This document shows positions 8,350 to 15,570 of a stretch of 64,000 nucleotides of DNA, piece after piece. Position 1 is the first letter of the stretch. Each line of letters opens with the position of its first letter. The stretch covers positions 1 to 64,000 of the forward strand of contig JAZUPW010000015.1 in NCBI GenBank assembly GCA_045605385.1. Direction: 5' to 3'. The translations under genes and the position numbers were made by a program. The DNA comes from SIG607 sp045605385 (lineage in GTDB: Bacteria; Bacillota; Clostridia; Oscillospirales; Acutalibacteraceae). The notes beneath the pieces are model-generated. The model saw only the letters and a list, made by a program, of their open reading frames with translations, searched no databases and had not been told where the DNA came from.

Positions 8350-10860
8350 TTATTTTCCGTTACCTGCGGTATTTGAACCGTCACCCGTAAGGCCTAATTC
8401 TTTTGCTGCCTGTTCGCGCATTTTATACTTCAATATTTTGCCTGCGGCATTCATTGGGAAACTGTTTACAAACGAAATATACTTAGGTACTTTATGGCGC
8501 GCCATACTCGCTTTAATGTAATCGGTCATTTCGGCTTCGGTTACACTGCAACCTTCTTTAAGAATTATACAAGCCATAATTTCTTCACCGTATTTTTTAT
8601 CGGGAACGCCTATAACCTGTACGTCTTTTACGGCAGGGTGGGTATATATAAATTCTTCTATTTCTTTTGGATAAATATTTTCGCCTCCGCGTATAATCAT
8701 ATCTTTAAGTCGGCCTGTAATACAGTAATTACCGTCTTTATCTCGGCAGGCTAAATCGCCCGAATGCAGCCAACCTTCGGCATCTACCGTATCGCTTGTG
8801 GCTTGCGGCATTTTATAATAACCCTTCATTGTATTGTAACCCTTAGAGCAAAATTCACCGTTTACGCCGTCGGGTAATTCTTCGCCAGTTTCAGGGTCAA
8901 CAATTTTACAACGCACGTGAGGGAAGGCATAACCTACCGTGTCGGTGCGAAGGTCCAAACTGTCGGTCCACGCCGACATAGTAGAACCGGGTGCCGATTC
9001 AGTTTGTCCGTAAACGCTTACAATACCCGTCATATTCATTTCGTCGGGTTGCGCGGCGCGGCGCATAAGTTCGGGAGGACAACCCGCACCCGCCATAATG
9101 CCTGTGCGCATGTGCGAAAAGTCTGTTTTACGGTAATCGGGGTGGTTAAACATTGCAATAAACATTGTGGGAACGCCGTTGAAACAGGTGATTTTTTCCT
9201 GATTAATACAGGCAAGTGACTGTTTTGCCGAAAAATACGGCAGAGGACAAACGGTAGCGCCGTGGGTTAAAGATGACGTCATAGAAAGCACCATACCGAA
9301 ACAGTGGAACATAGGAACCTGAATCATCATACGGTCAGCGGTAGAAAGTCCCATTCTGTCGCCAATGCACTTACCGTTGTTTACAACGTTATAGTGTGTT
9401 AGCATAACGCCTTTTGGGAAGCCGGTTGTACCCGAAGTGTATTGCATATTGCATACGTCGTCGGGGCGCACAGCCGCCGCCATTTGCGCTATTGTTTCGG
9501 GGCTAACCATATTAGCCCTTGCCATTGCTTGATCGAAGGTAAGACAACCTGACAGTTTAAAGCCTACGGTAATTACGTTGCGCAAAAACGGTAGACGTTT
9601 ACAGTGTAAGCCTTCTCCTGCCTTTGTGTTTTCCATTTCGGGGCAAAGTTCTTTAATTATTTCTTTGTAGTTTGAATCAAGACAACTTTCAATCATAATA
9701 AGTGTATGAGTATCGGATTGCCTTAATAAATATTCGGCTTCGTGTATTTTATACGCGGTGTTTACCGTAACTAAAACGGCGCCTATTTTTGTTGTAGCCC
9801 AAAACGCAATAAACCATTCGGGCACGTTTGTTGCCCATACGGCGACTTTACTGCCTGCTTTTACACCCAAAGAAACAAGAGCGCGGGCAAAGGTATCAAC
9901 ATCTTCTCTGAATTCGCGGTAGGTTCTTGTGTAATCAAGAGTAGTGTATTTAAATGCGTATTGGTCGGGAAACTCTTCCGCCATACGGTCTAACACCTGA
10001 GAAAAGGTAAGGTCAATAAGTTCGTCTTTTTTCCATACGTACTGACCTGTGCCGTCGTGATTGAAGTATAAACTTTTTTTCTTGCCCCGCGGATTTTCAA
10101 AACCGTTCATATAGTTTATGAAATACGGAAAAATAACCTCTAAATCGGTTAAATCTTCAATCCATTCGGGTTTCCATTCAAGCGAAATAAAACCGTTATA
10201 GTTAACCGAAGATAACGCCAACATAAAATCTGCAACGGGGGCAGTGCCCTCGCCAATAAGATTATATTCGCCGTCATCGTCGGAATCCCTTAAATGCACG
10301 TGGCGAACATAGTCGCCAAGATTTTTAATGGTAGTGTCGGCATTTTCACCGAAATCTCTGTAAGGATGGTGCACGTCCCATAAAACGGCAAGTTCATCAC
10401 AGGCAAACTCATCAAGCAATTTGCGAAGCCTTGCGGTGTCGGCATAAATACCGCTGGTTTTAATTAAAACGGTTACTTCCTGCTGTTTTGCAATTTCTAT
10501 AATTTTTGTAAGATTTTCCTTAACGGCAGATTCATTATCGGTTAAGGCTACCGCGCTTACAAACGGAACTCTTGCATTACGTGCAACTTCTAATAAAGTT
10601 TGCAAATATGCAATACAGTCATTGTTAGCCGAAAGGTCGCAAGAAGTATCAAAACAGGGAATGGTTAACTTTTTTTCTTTTAACTGCCTTACCGTAGCGG
10701 CAACCTGATATTTATGAAAAGGTCCGCTTTTGTCCAACATAGGATCAAAATTCGGTAAATTATAAACTTCAATACCGCCAAATCCCATATCAGAAGCAAT
10801 AGTCACGGCGTTGTCCCAACTTAAATCAGACCAACCGCGTGTGGAAAACGAAAGGTTCAT
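8350..10860 (-). CDS. TIM-barrel isomerase/epimerase fused to AMP-forming acyl-CoA synthetase
   Basis: An 836-aa two-domain protein. Residues 1-255 are a xylose-isomerase-like TIM barrel (AP-endonuclease-2 superfamily) with plausible metal ligands: GIEVYN early, WDVHHPYRD (161-169), HVHLRD (187-192) and SLEW (Glu228). Residues about 275-836 are an AMP-forming acyl-CoA synthetase: TSGTTGFPKG (476-485), YGQTE (617-621), HSGDL (699-703), TGRLKD and the catalytic Lys in NAAGK (Lys808). The fusion is unusual. It is second in an operon with the LeuA-like gene (4-nt ATGA overlap), behind a T-box that reads a Leu codon. Family knowledge gives ATP + acid + CoA to acyl-CoA; the Leu control suggests isovalerate as substrate (inference). 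The barrel's role is unknown. Confidence 0.85.
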   Translation of the reverse strand: MNLSFSTRGWSDLSWDNAVTIASDMGFGGIEVYNLPNFDPMLDKSGPFHKYQVAATVRQLKEKKLTIPCFDTSCDLSANNDCIAYLQTLLEVARNARVPFVSAVALTDNESAVKENLTKIIEIAKQQEVTVLIKTSGIYADTARLRKLLDEFACDELAVLWDVHHPYRDFGENADTTIKNLGDYVRHVHLRDSDDDGEYNLIGEGTAPVADFMLALSSVNYNGFISLEWKPEWIEDLTDLEVIFPYFINYMNGFENPRGKKKSLYFNHDGTGQYVWKKDELIDLTFSQVLDRMAEEFPDQYAFKYTTLDYTRTYREFREDVDTFARALVSLGVKAGSKVAVWATNVPEWFIAFWATTKIGAVLVTVNTAYKIHEAEYLLRQSDTHTLIMIESCLDSNYKEIIKELCPEMENTKAGEGLHCKRLPFLRNVITVGFKLSGCLTFDQAMARANMVSPETIAQMAAAVRPDDVCNMQYTSGTTGFPKGVMLTHYNVVNNGKCIGDRMGLSTADRMMIQVPMFHCFGMVLSMTSSLTHGATVCPLPYFSAKQSLACINQEKITCFNGVPTMFIAMFNHPDYRKTDFSHMRTGIMAGAGCPPELMRRAAQPDEMNMTGIVSVYGQTESAPGSTMSAWTDSLDLRTDTVGYAFPHVRCKIVDPETGEELPDGVNGEFCSKGYNTMKGYYKMPQATSDTVDAEGWLHSGDLACRDKDGNYCITGRLKDMIIRGGENIYPKEIEEFIYTHPAVKDVQVIGVPDKKYGEEIMACIILKEGCSVTEAEMTDYIKASMARHKVPKYISFVNSFPMNAAGKILKYKMREQAAKELGLTGDGSNTAGNGK

Positions 10861-12266
10861 ATTTCATCCTCCTCATAAACAATTTTATTAAGTGCGCTTA
10901 AGTATGCGTTTATACCTGCGCAGACAATATCGGTAGAAATTCCGCGTCCTGAATAAAGTTTTCCGCCGCTGCGTAATCTTACAATAGTCTGACCCATAGC
11001 CTCGCGGCCTTCGGTTACGGCTTTTAACTGGAAGTCGTCAAGTTCATAATGGCGGCCCGTAATACTTTCAATAGCGCGGAATGCCGCGTCAATAGGACCG
11101 TCACCAATGCAAACGCCTTCAAGAATTTGTCCGTTCTTCTTTAACTTCATATGGGCGGTAGAAGAAATAGTATTGCCCGAATTAATAACAAAGGTTTCTA
11201 ATTGGTAGGTAGAGGGCACCTGCATTGCGGCAGAAGCAACAATAGCGTCAAGTTCGCGAATACTTACCTGTTCTTTTTTAGCGGCAATACGGCGAAACGC
11301 TTCTACAACCTTAGGTCCGTCTTCTTCAGAAAGGTCATAACCCAACGTTGCTACCGCCTTTAAAACAGAATCAGCTTCGTCGTGAACGGTAAGATAAATG
11401 CTATCGTCATCGTGAAGACCGTTTTCAAAGGGCGAAATTTTCTTTTTCTGTGTTTCGCACATCCAGTTAATCTGTTCCATAGTACGGCTTAACTGTGCCA
11501 CCGAAACGCCTGTTATAACGTTCATAGCAGCGCTTTTGGTGTTAAGAATTTTTGCAACGTTTGCAAGGGATGCATTACCTTGCGGGTAAGCGGCGGCTTT
11601 AATTTCTACAGCGCCCTGTTCTACAGCGGCTATTGCACAGGCATCGGCAAGGAAAAGTTCATCACTGCAGCTTATACCTAAATTAACCTCTTTAAGGGCG
11701 GGTATGTTATTAAACAGTTCGGCAACAAAAGAAGCAATCTCACCTGGCAGTGCGGTTCCTGCGGAATCACAAACCGTAACGGTAGTAGCGCCTGCTTCAA
11801 TTGCGGCGGTAATAACGTTGCAAAGAAAAGCAGAATCGCTTCTTGTGGCATCGTCGGCTATAAATTCAACGTCATTACAAAGGTTTAAACAAGCCGAAAT
11901 GCTTCTCTTTATATCTTCTGACATTGCATCGGGTTTTTTGTGGTAAATATATTCCATTTGAACCGAAGAAACGGGGGCGCAAACCTGCAAACGCGGATGT
12001 TTAGCGCCTTTAAGAGCATTCCATACGGCATTAATATTTTCTTCGTTTAATTCAACAGGCACGGCTACAATACTGTTTTTAACAGCGCTTGCTATGGATT
12101 TAACGCGAAGCGCATCTGTTCTTGATTCGCCTACACCTTCAAGTTCAATAACCGAGGCGCCAAGATTATCAAGCAGTTTAGAAAGTTCTATTTTTTCACG
12201 GAAAGAAAGAGAAAATCCTCCTTTGCCCTGTTTCATAGTTACGTCACTGATTTTAATTTGTTTCAT
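10857..12266 (-). CDS. LeuA-like protein with degenerate active site and intact leucine-binding domain
   Basis: A 469-aa relative of 2-isopropylmalate synthase. Residues 1-260 resemble the HMGL/LeuA catalytic barrel and residues about 355-469 the C-terminal allosteric domain (GDGPIDAAFRAIE, DFQLKAVTEGREAMGQ, then STDIVCAGINAYLSALNK). The catalytic motifs are broken. The usual DxTLRDGEQ is DVTMKQGKG (residues 8-16), so the Arg and metal-binding Asp are gone. The HxHND motif is SCSDE (199-203), so both metal-binding His are gone, and the EGTxNGIGERAGN region is shortened (221-231). It should not make isopropylmalate. The Leu-codon T-box upstream and the coupled acyl-CoA synthetase suggest a leucine-sensing partner or an altered enzyme (inference). 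Confidence 0.85.
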   Translation of the reverse strand: MKQIKISDVTMKQGKGGFSLSFREKIELSKLLDNLGASVIELEGVGESRTDALRVKSIASAVKNSIVAVPVELNEENINAVWNALKGAKHPRLQVCAPVSSVQMEYIYHKKPDAMSEDIKRSISACLNLCNDVEFIADDATRSDSAFLCNVITAAIEAGATTVTVCDSAGTALPGEIASFVAELFNNIPALKEVNLGISCSDELFLADACAIAAVEQGAVEIKAAAYPQGNASLANVAKILNTKSAAMNVITGVSVAQLSRTMEQINWMCETQKKKISPFENGLHDDDSIYLTVHDEADSVLKAVATLGYDLSEEDGPKVVEAFRRIAAKKEQVSIRELDAIVASAAMQVPSTYQLETFVINSGNTISSTAHMKLKKNGQILEGVCIGDGPIDAAFRAIESITGRHYELDDFQLKAVTEGREAMGQTIVRLRSGGKLYSGRGISTDIVCAGINAYLSALNKIVYEEDEI

Positions 12267-12284
12267 ACTTAATTCACCTCAATA

Positions 12285-12560
12285 AAATAAAAAGCCCTGA
12301 GGTCATACAACCTCAGGGACGAAAATACATTTCGCGGTACCACCCTGCTTACCTTACATATATAAACTTTAAGTAAGGTCACTTTAATAAGACTTCCAAC
12401 AAAGTCCGTACCCGTAACGGGGGCCGCCGTGCTCCATTACTAACCGTAAAACGGGATTTACAGAGCCGACTCAGGAAGGAGACTACTCCGCCTTCTGCAC
12501 CGATTCACACCAACCATCGGCTCTCTGAAGCGTCCCGAAGGAGCAGATTTTCCGTCAACA
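12285..12560 (-). ncRNA. T-box leader, predicted specifier CUC (tRNA-Leu)
   Basis: Leftward T-box riboswitch upstream of the LeuA-like gene. Stem I is visible at about 12463-12525 (AGAGCCGA pairing with TCGGCTCT, enclosing GGTTGGTGTGAATC). The specifier is placed by the spacing seen in known T-boxes (codon, 6 nt, GAG): CUC at 12479-12481, then CUUCCU and GAG at 12470-12472. The T-box sequence GGGTGGTACCGCGAA is the complement of 12331-12345. The terminator is CCCTGAGG/CCTCAGGG (12295-12302 and 12311-12318), with a T-rich tail toward 12281. Uncharged tRNA-Leu should switch transcription on. Confidence 0.88.
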
Positions 12561-12581
12561 TCTTTTTAATCTATATGCAAA

Positions 12582-12610
12582 ATTTAACCACAACTTTAAG
12601 CGTTTGTCAA
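12582..12610 (-). promoter_or_regulatory. Promoter of the Leu T-box unit
   Basis: On the minus strand, TTGACA (complement of 12605-12610), 17-bp spacer, TTAAAT (complement of 12582-12587). It diverges from the Ile-unit promoter 30 bp away; 12561-12700 otherwise holds only AT-rich promoter DNA. Confidence 0.7.
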
Positions 12611-12639
12611 GAAAAATTTTAATTTTTTTAAAAAAATGT

Positions 12640-12668
12640 TTGACATTTTAAAAAAAGTGTGGTAAAGT
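12640..12668 (+). promoter_or_regulatory. Promoter of the Ile T-box unit
   Basis: TTGACA (12640-12645), 17-bp spacer, TAAAGT (12663-12668). The -35 is perfect and the -10 weak. Confidence 0.65.
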
Positions 12669-12679
12669 ATGAGAAACGA

Positions 12680-12941
12680 AAAAGGCTATGATGAAGACGG
12701 CAAGGTTTTTCGGTTTTTCAGAGAGTCGGCGGTTGGTGTGAGTCGACAATCCGTTTGCCTATAATGCCCATCACTTCTGAGCCGGTTGGCCGAGCAATAT
12801 TTGCCAGGCTTTCCCGTTTGCCCGCGTTAAGGGATAAGGCTTGTTAGAGTCTGAAGTGACAGCATTATTGCTGTAATTTGAGTGGTACCGCGGGTATAAA
12901 TTTTGCTCGTCTCAAGAAGTTTATTCTTGGGGCGTTTTTTT
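12680..12941 (+). ncRNA. T-box leader, predicted specifier AUC (tRNA-Ile)
   Basis: Rightward T-box riboswitch. Stem I contains GTCGGCGGTTGGTGTGAGTCGAC (distal hairpin, about 12725-12746) and the specifier AUC at 12770-12772, followed by ACUUCU and GAG (12779-12781), the same codon-6-GAG spacing as in known T-boxes. The T-box sequence AGTGGTACCGCGGG is at 12881-12894. The terminator stem CGTCTCAAGAA / TTCTTGGGGCG (12908-12918 and 12924-12934) is followed by seven T. Uncharged tRNA-Ile should favour the antiterminator and read-through into the ligase gene. Confidence 0.9.
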
Positions 12942-12964
12942 ATTTTCGGAAAGGAATGAAGAAG

Positions 12965-15229
12965 ATGAACAACACAAACTCTACAACTCAACTAATGGAT
13001 ATTGCCGCACGTATTCGTGATATGCGCGATATTCTTGGGTACAGTACGCAGAAAATGGCAGAACTTACCGAAGTAAGCGAAACCGATTACCGTAATTACG
13101 AAACGGGAACTATAGATCTTCCGTTTACGTTCTTACATAAGTGTGCTGCTGCATTCGGTGTAGAAATTACAGTACTTCTTGAAGGCCAAAGCGCAAAACT
13201 TTCAGGTTACACCGTAACCCGTAAGGGCAAAGGTCTTGTTACCGCAAGTGAGGACGGCATAACCATTCAGGATATGGCGCCTATGTTCCGTAAAAAACTT
13301 GCTACTCCTTATTGGGTTACTTATCAGTATTCCGATGAACTGCAGAATAAACCTATTCATACCGTTACTCACGCAGGTCAGGAATTTGATATGGTTATTA
13401 AGGGCGCAATGCGTATAAAGGTTGGCGACCACGAAGAAATACTTCGCGAAGGCGACAGCATCTTCTATAAATCCTCATCGCCTCACGGTATGATTGCCGT
13501 AGACGGACAGGACTGCGTATTCCTTGCAATTATTATGGCAAGTGATACCACCGACCAGAAAATGTTTATAGGTTCGGGCAAAAAGGCAGAGCAAGAAAGT
13601 TTGCTTTGCCATAAGTACATTAAAACAAAAGAAGACGAAAACGGAGCGCTTGAAAACCTTTCGTTTGAAGATGCCGACACATACAACTTTGCTTTCGATA
13701 CCGTAGATGCCATAGCGCGTAATAATCCCGATAAACTTGCTATGCTTCATATATCTAATGATATGACCGAGCGTCGCTTTACATTTAAGGATATTAAAGA
13801 TGCATCTTCTCAAAGCGCAAACTACTTTAAATCTTTAGGTATTAAAAAAGGCGACCGAGTTATGTTGGTGCTTAAGCGCCATTATCAGTTCTGGTTCAGC
13901 ATTTTAGGTTTGCACAAACTTGGCGCTATAGCAATTCCCGCAACCAACCAACTTGTTGAAAAAGATTTCACTTACCGTTTTAAAGCGGCAGGCGTTAACG
14001 CTGTTATCTGTACTGCCGACGGCGATACCGCGCATCAGATTGAATTAGCCGAAGAACAGGCAGGCGTAAGCCTTACAAAACTGCTTGTGGGCGGCGACAG
14101 AGAAGGTTGGCATAATTACGATAAAGAATATTCGTTGTTCTCCCGCAGATTTGTTCGTGAAGCCGACGCTCCTTGCGGAGATGACCCTATGCTTATGTTC
14201 TTTACTTCGGGTACTACAGGTTATCCTAAAATTGCCGTACACAGTTATAAATACGCATTAGGCCATTACGTTACGGCTAAGTATTGGCACTTGGCAGAAA
14301 AAGAAGGTTTACACTTTACCATTTCCGAAACAGGTTGGGGCAAAGCGCTGTGGGGAAAACTTTACGGTCAGTGGCTGTGTGAAGGCGCAGTATTTACATA
14401 CGATTTTGACCGTTTTGATGCAGAAAAAATTCTGCCTATGTTCAAAAAATATAATATTACTACATTCTGTGCACCGCCTACTATGTACAGAATGCTTATT
14501 AAACAGGATTTAAGCCGTTTTGATTTATCTTCCATTCACCACGCTACTACAGCGGGCGAAGCGCTCAACCCTGAGGTGTTCTATCAGTTTGAAAAGGCTA
14601 CGGGACTAAGAATTGCCGAAGGTTTCGGTCAGACCGAAATGACACTTGGTATTGCAAACCTTGTTGGTACTATGCTTAAACCGGGCGCTATGGGTAAACC
14701 TGTACCGGGTTACGGTATTGACCTTGTGGATACCGACGGTAATCCTGTTGCCGACGGTGTTAACGGTGAAATTGTAATTCATACCGAAAACGGCCCCACC
14801 TGCGGCGTTTTCCTCGGCTACTACAACGAACCCGAAAAAACCGCTGCCGTATGGCACGACGGCATGTATCATACGGGCGACCTTGCATGGCGCGATGAAG
14901 ACGGATATTATTGGTATGTTGGCCGTGCCGACGACGTTATTAAGTCTTCGGGATATCGCATAGGACCGTTTGAAATCGAAAGCACAATTATGGAGCTTCC
15001 CTATGTTCTTGAATGCGGTGTTTCTGCCGCTCCCGATGAAGTTCGCGGTCAGGTTGTAAAAGCCAGCATAGTTCTGGTTAAGGGAACCGAACCTACAGAA
15101 CAACTTAAAAAGGATATTCAGAACTACGTTAAGACCAGAACGGCTCCTTACAAATATCCGCGTATTGTTGAATTCCGCGATGAATTGCCAAAAACAATAA
15201 GCGGAAAGATTATAAGAAATAAACTTTAA
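12965..15229 (+). CDS. XRE-cupin-AMP-binding acyl-CoA synthetase under Ile T-box
   Basis: A 754-aa three-part protein. Residues 12-70 form an XRE-type helix-turn-helix (IAARIRDMRDILGYSTQKMAE), residues about 115-192 a cupin barrel (VTHAGQEFDMVIKGAM, then EGDSIFYKSSSPHGM), and residues about 235-754 an AMP-forming acyl-CoA synthetase (FFTSGTTGYPK at 412-422, GFGQTE 553-558, HTGDL, SSGYRIGPFEIE, Lys748 in ISGK). Start ATG 12965 has GGAAAGGA 10 nt upstream; ATG 12956 is too close to it. No terminator separates it from the next promoter. The Ile-specific T-box suggests it activates 2-methylbutyrate (inference). The regulatory-looking N-terminus on an enzyme is odd: it might sense acyl-CoA, bind DNA, or be purely structural. 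Confidence 0.88.
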   Translation: MNNTNSTTQLMDIAARIRDMRDILGYSTQKMAELTEVSETDYRNYETGTIDLPFTFLHKCAAAFGVEITVLLEGQSAKLSGYTVTRKGKGLVTASEDGITIQDMAPMFRKKLATPYWVTYQYSDELQNKPIHTVTHAGQEFDMVIKGAMRIKVGDHEEILREGDSIFYKSSSPHGMIAVDGQDCVFLAIIMASDTTDQKMFIGSGKKAEQESLLCHKYIKTKEDENGALENLSFEDADTYNFAFDTVDAIARNNPDKLAMLHISNDMTERRFTFKDIKDASSQSANYFKSLGIKKGDRVMLVLKRHYQFWFSILGLHKLGAIAIPATNQLVEKDFTYRFKAAGVNAVICTADGDTAHQIELAEEQAGVSLTKLLVGGDREGWHNYDKEYSLFSRRFVREADAPCGDDPMLMFFTSGTTGYPKIAVHSYKYALGHYVTAKYWHLAEKEGLHFTISETGWGKALWGKLYGQWLCEGAVFTYDFDRFDAEKILPMFKKYNITTFCAPPTMYRMLIKQDLSRFDLSSIHHATTAGEALNPEVFYQFEKATGLRIAEGFGQTEMTLGIANLVGTMLKPGAMGKPVPGYGIDLVDTDGNPVADGVNGEIVIHTENGPTCGVFLGYYNEPEKTAAVWHDGMYHTGDLAWRDEDGYYWYVGRADDVIKSSGYRIGPFEIESTIMELPYVLECGVSAAPDEVRGQVVKASIVLVKGTEPTEQLKKDIQNYVKTRTAPYKYPRIVEFRDELPKTISGKIIRNKL

Positions 15230-15238
15230 AAATTTTTA

Positions 15239-15267
15239 TTGACATTTTTTATAAAAAGTGATATGAT
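15239..15267 (+). promoter_or_regulatory. Promoter of the Val T-box operon
   Basis: TTGACA (15239-15244), 17-bp spacer, TATGAT (15262-15267), starting 10 bp after the stop of the Ile-unit ligase. Confidence 0.75.
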
Positions 15268-15279
15268 TCCTATATTAAC

Positions 15280-15549
15280 AAAGGCGATGATGGAGAGTTA
15301 TATTGAATAGTTCCGTTAAAGAGAAATGACGGTAGGTGCGAGTCATTACGGGCCTCAATGTATGTAGCTTCGGAGTCTGGAGGAAGAAAGCATTTTGCCG
15401 TAGAACCTCCCGCGTCAGCTGCGTAAGTGCTTAGGGTGTGTTGGCACCTAAAGAGCGGTATCTGCCGTGAGGCAGGTGCAATTTGAGTGGTACCGCGGGC
15501 TGAAAATCGGCTCGTCTCAAAGGAATCAATCTTTGAGACGGGCTTTTTT
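15280..15549 (+). ncRNA. T-box leader, predicted specifier GUA (tRNA-Val)
   Basis: Third T-box. Stem I has AATGAC-GGTAGGTGCGA-GTCATT (about 15324-15347) and the specifier GUA at 15364-15366, followed by GCUUCG and GAG (15373-15375). The T-box motif AGTGGTACCGCGGG is at 15486-15499. The terminator CGTCTCAAAG / CTTTGAGACG (15513-15522 and 15531-15540) is followed by GGC and six T. The 15230-15570 gap between genes consists of this leader and its promoter. It should sense uncharged tRNA-Val and gate the seven-gene operon that follows. Confidence 0.9.
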
Positions 15550-15570
15550 GCTTTTATTTTGAGGTGCATT

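Noticed and set aside
10857..12266. Functional 2-isopropylmalate synthase (leuA)
   Set aside because: Three independent active-site motifs, including both metal-binding His, are missing even though the overall fold and regulatory domain are recognisable.
12878..12964. N-terminal extension of the Ile-unit ligase
   Set aside because: The extended frame runs through the T-box and terminator; a good ribosome site lies only before 12956/12965.
15487..15570. N-terminal extension of the Val-unit ligase
   Set aside because: It overlaps the T-box motif and terminator; the real start is at 15571 behind GAGGTG.
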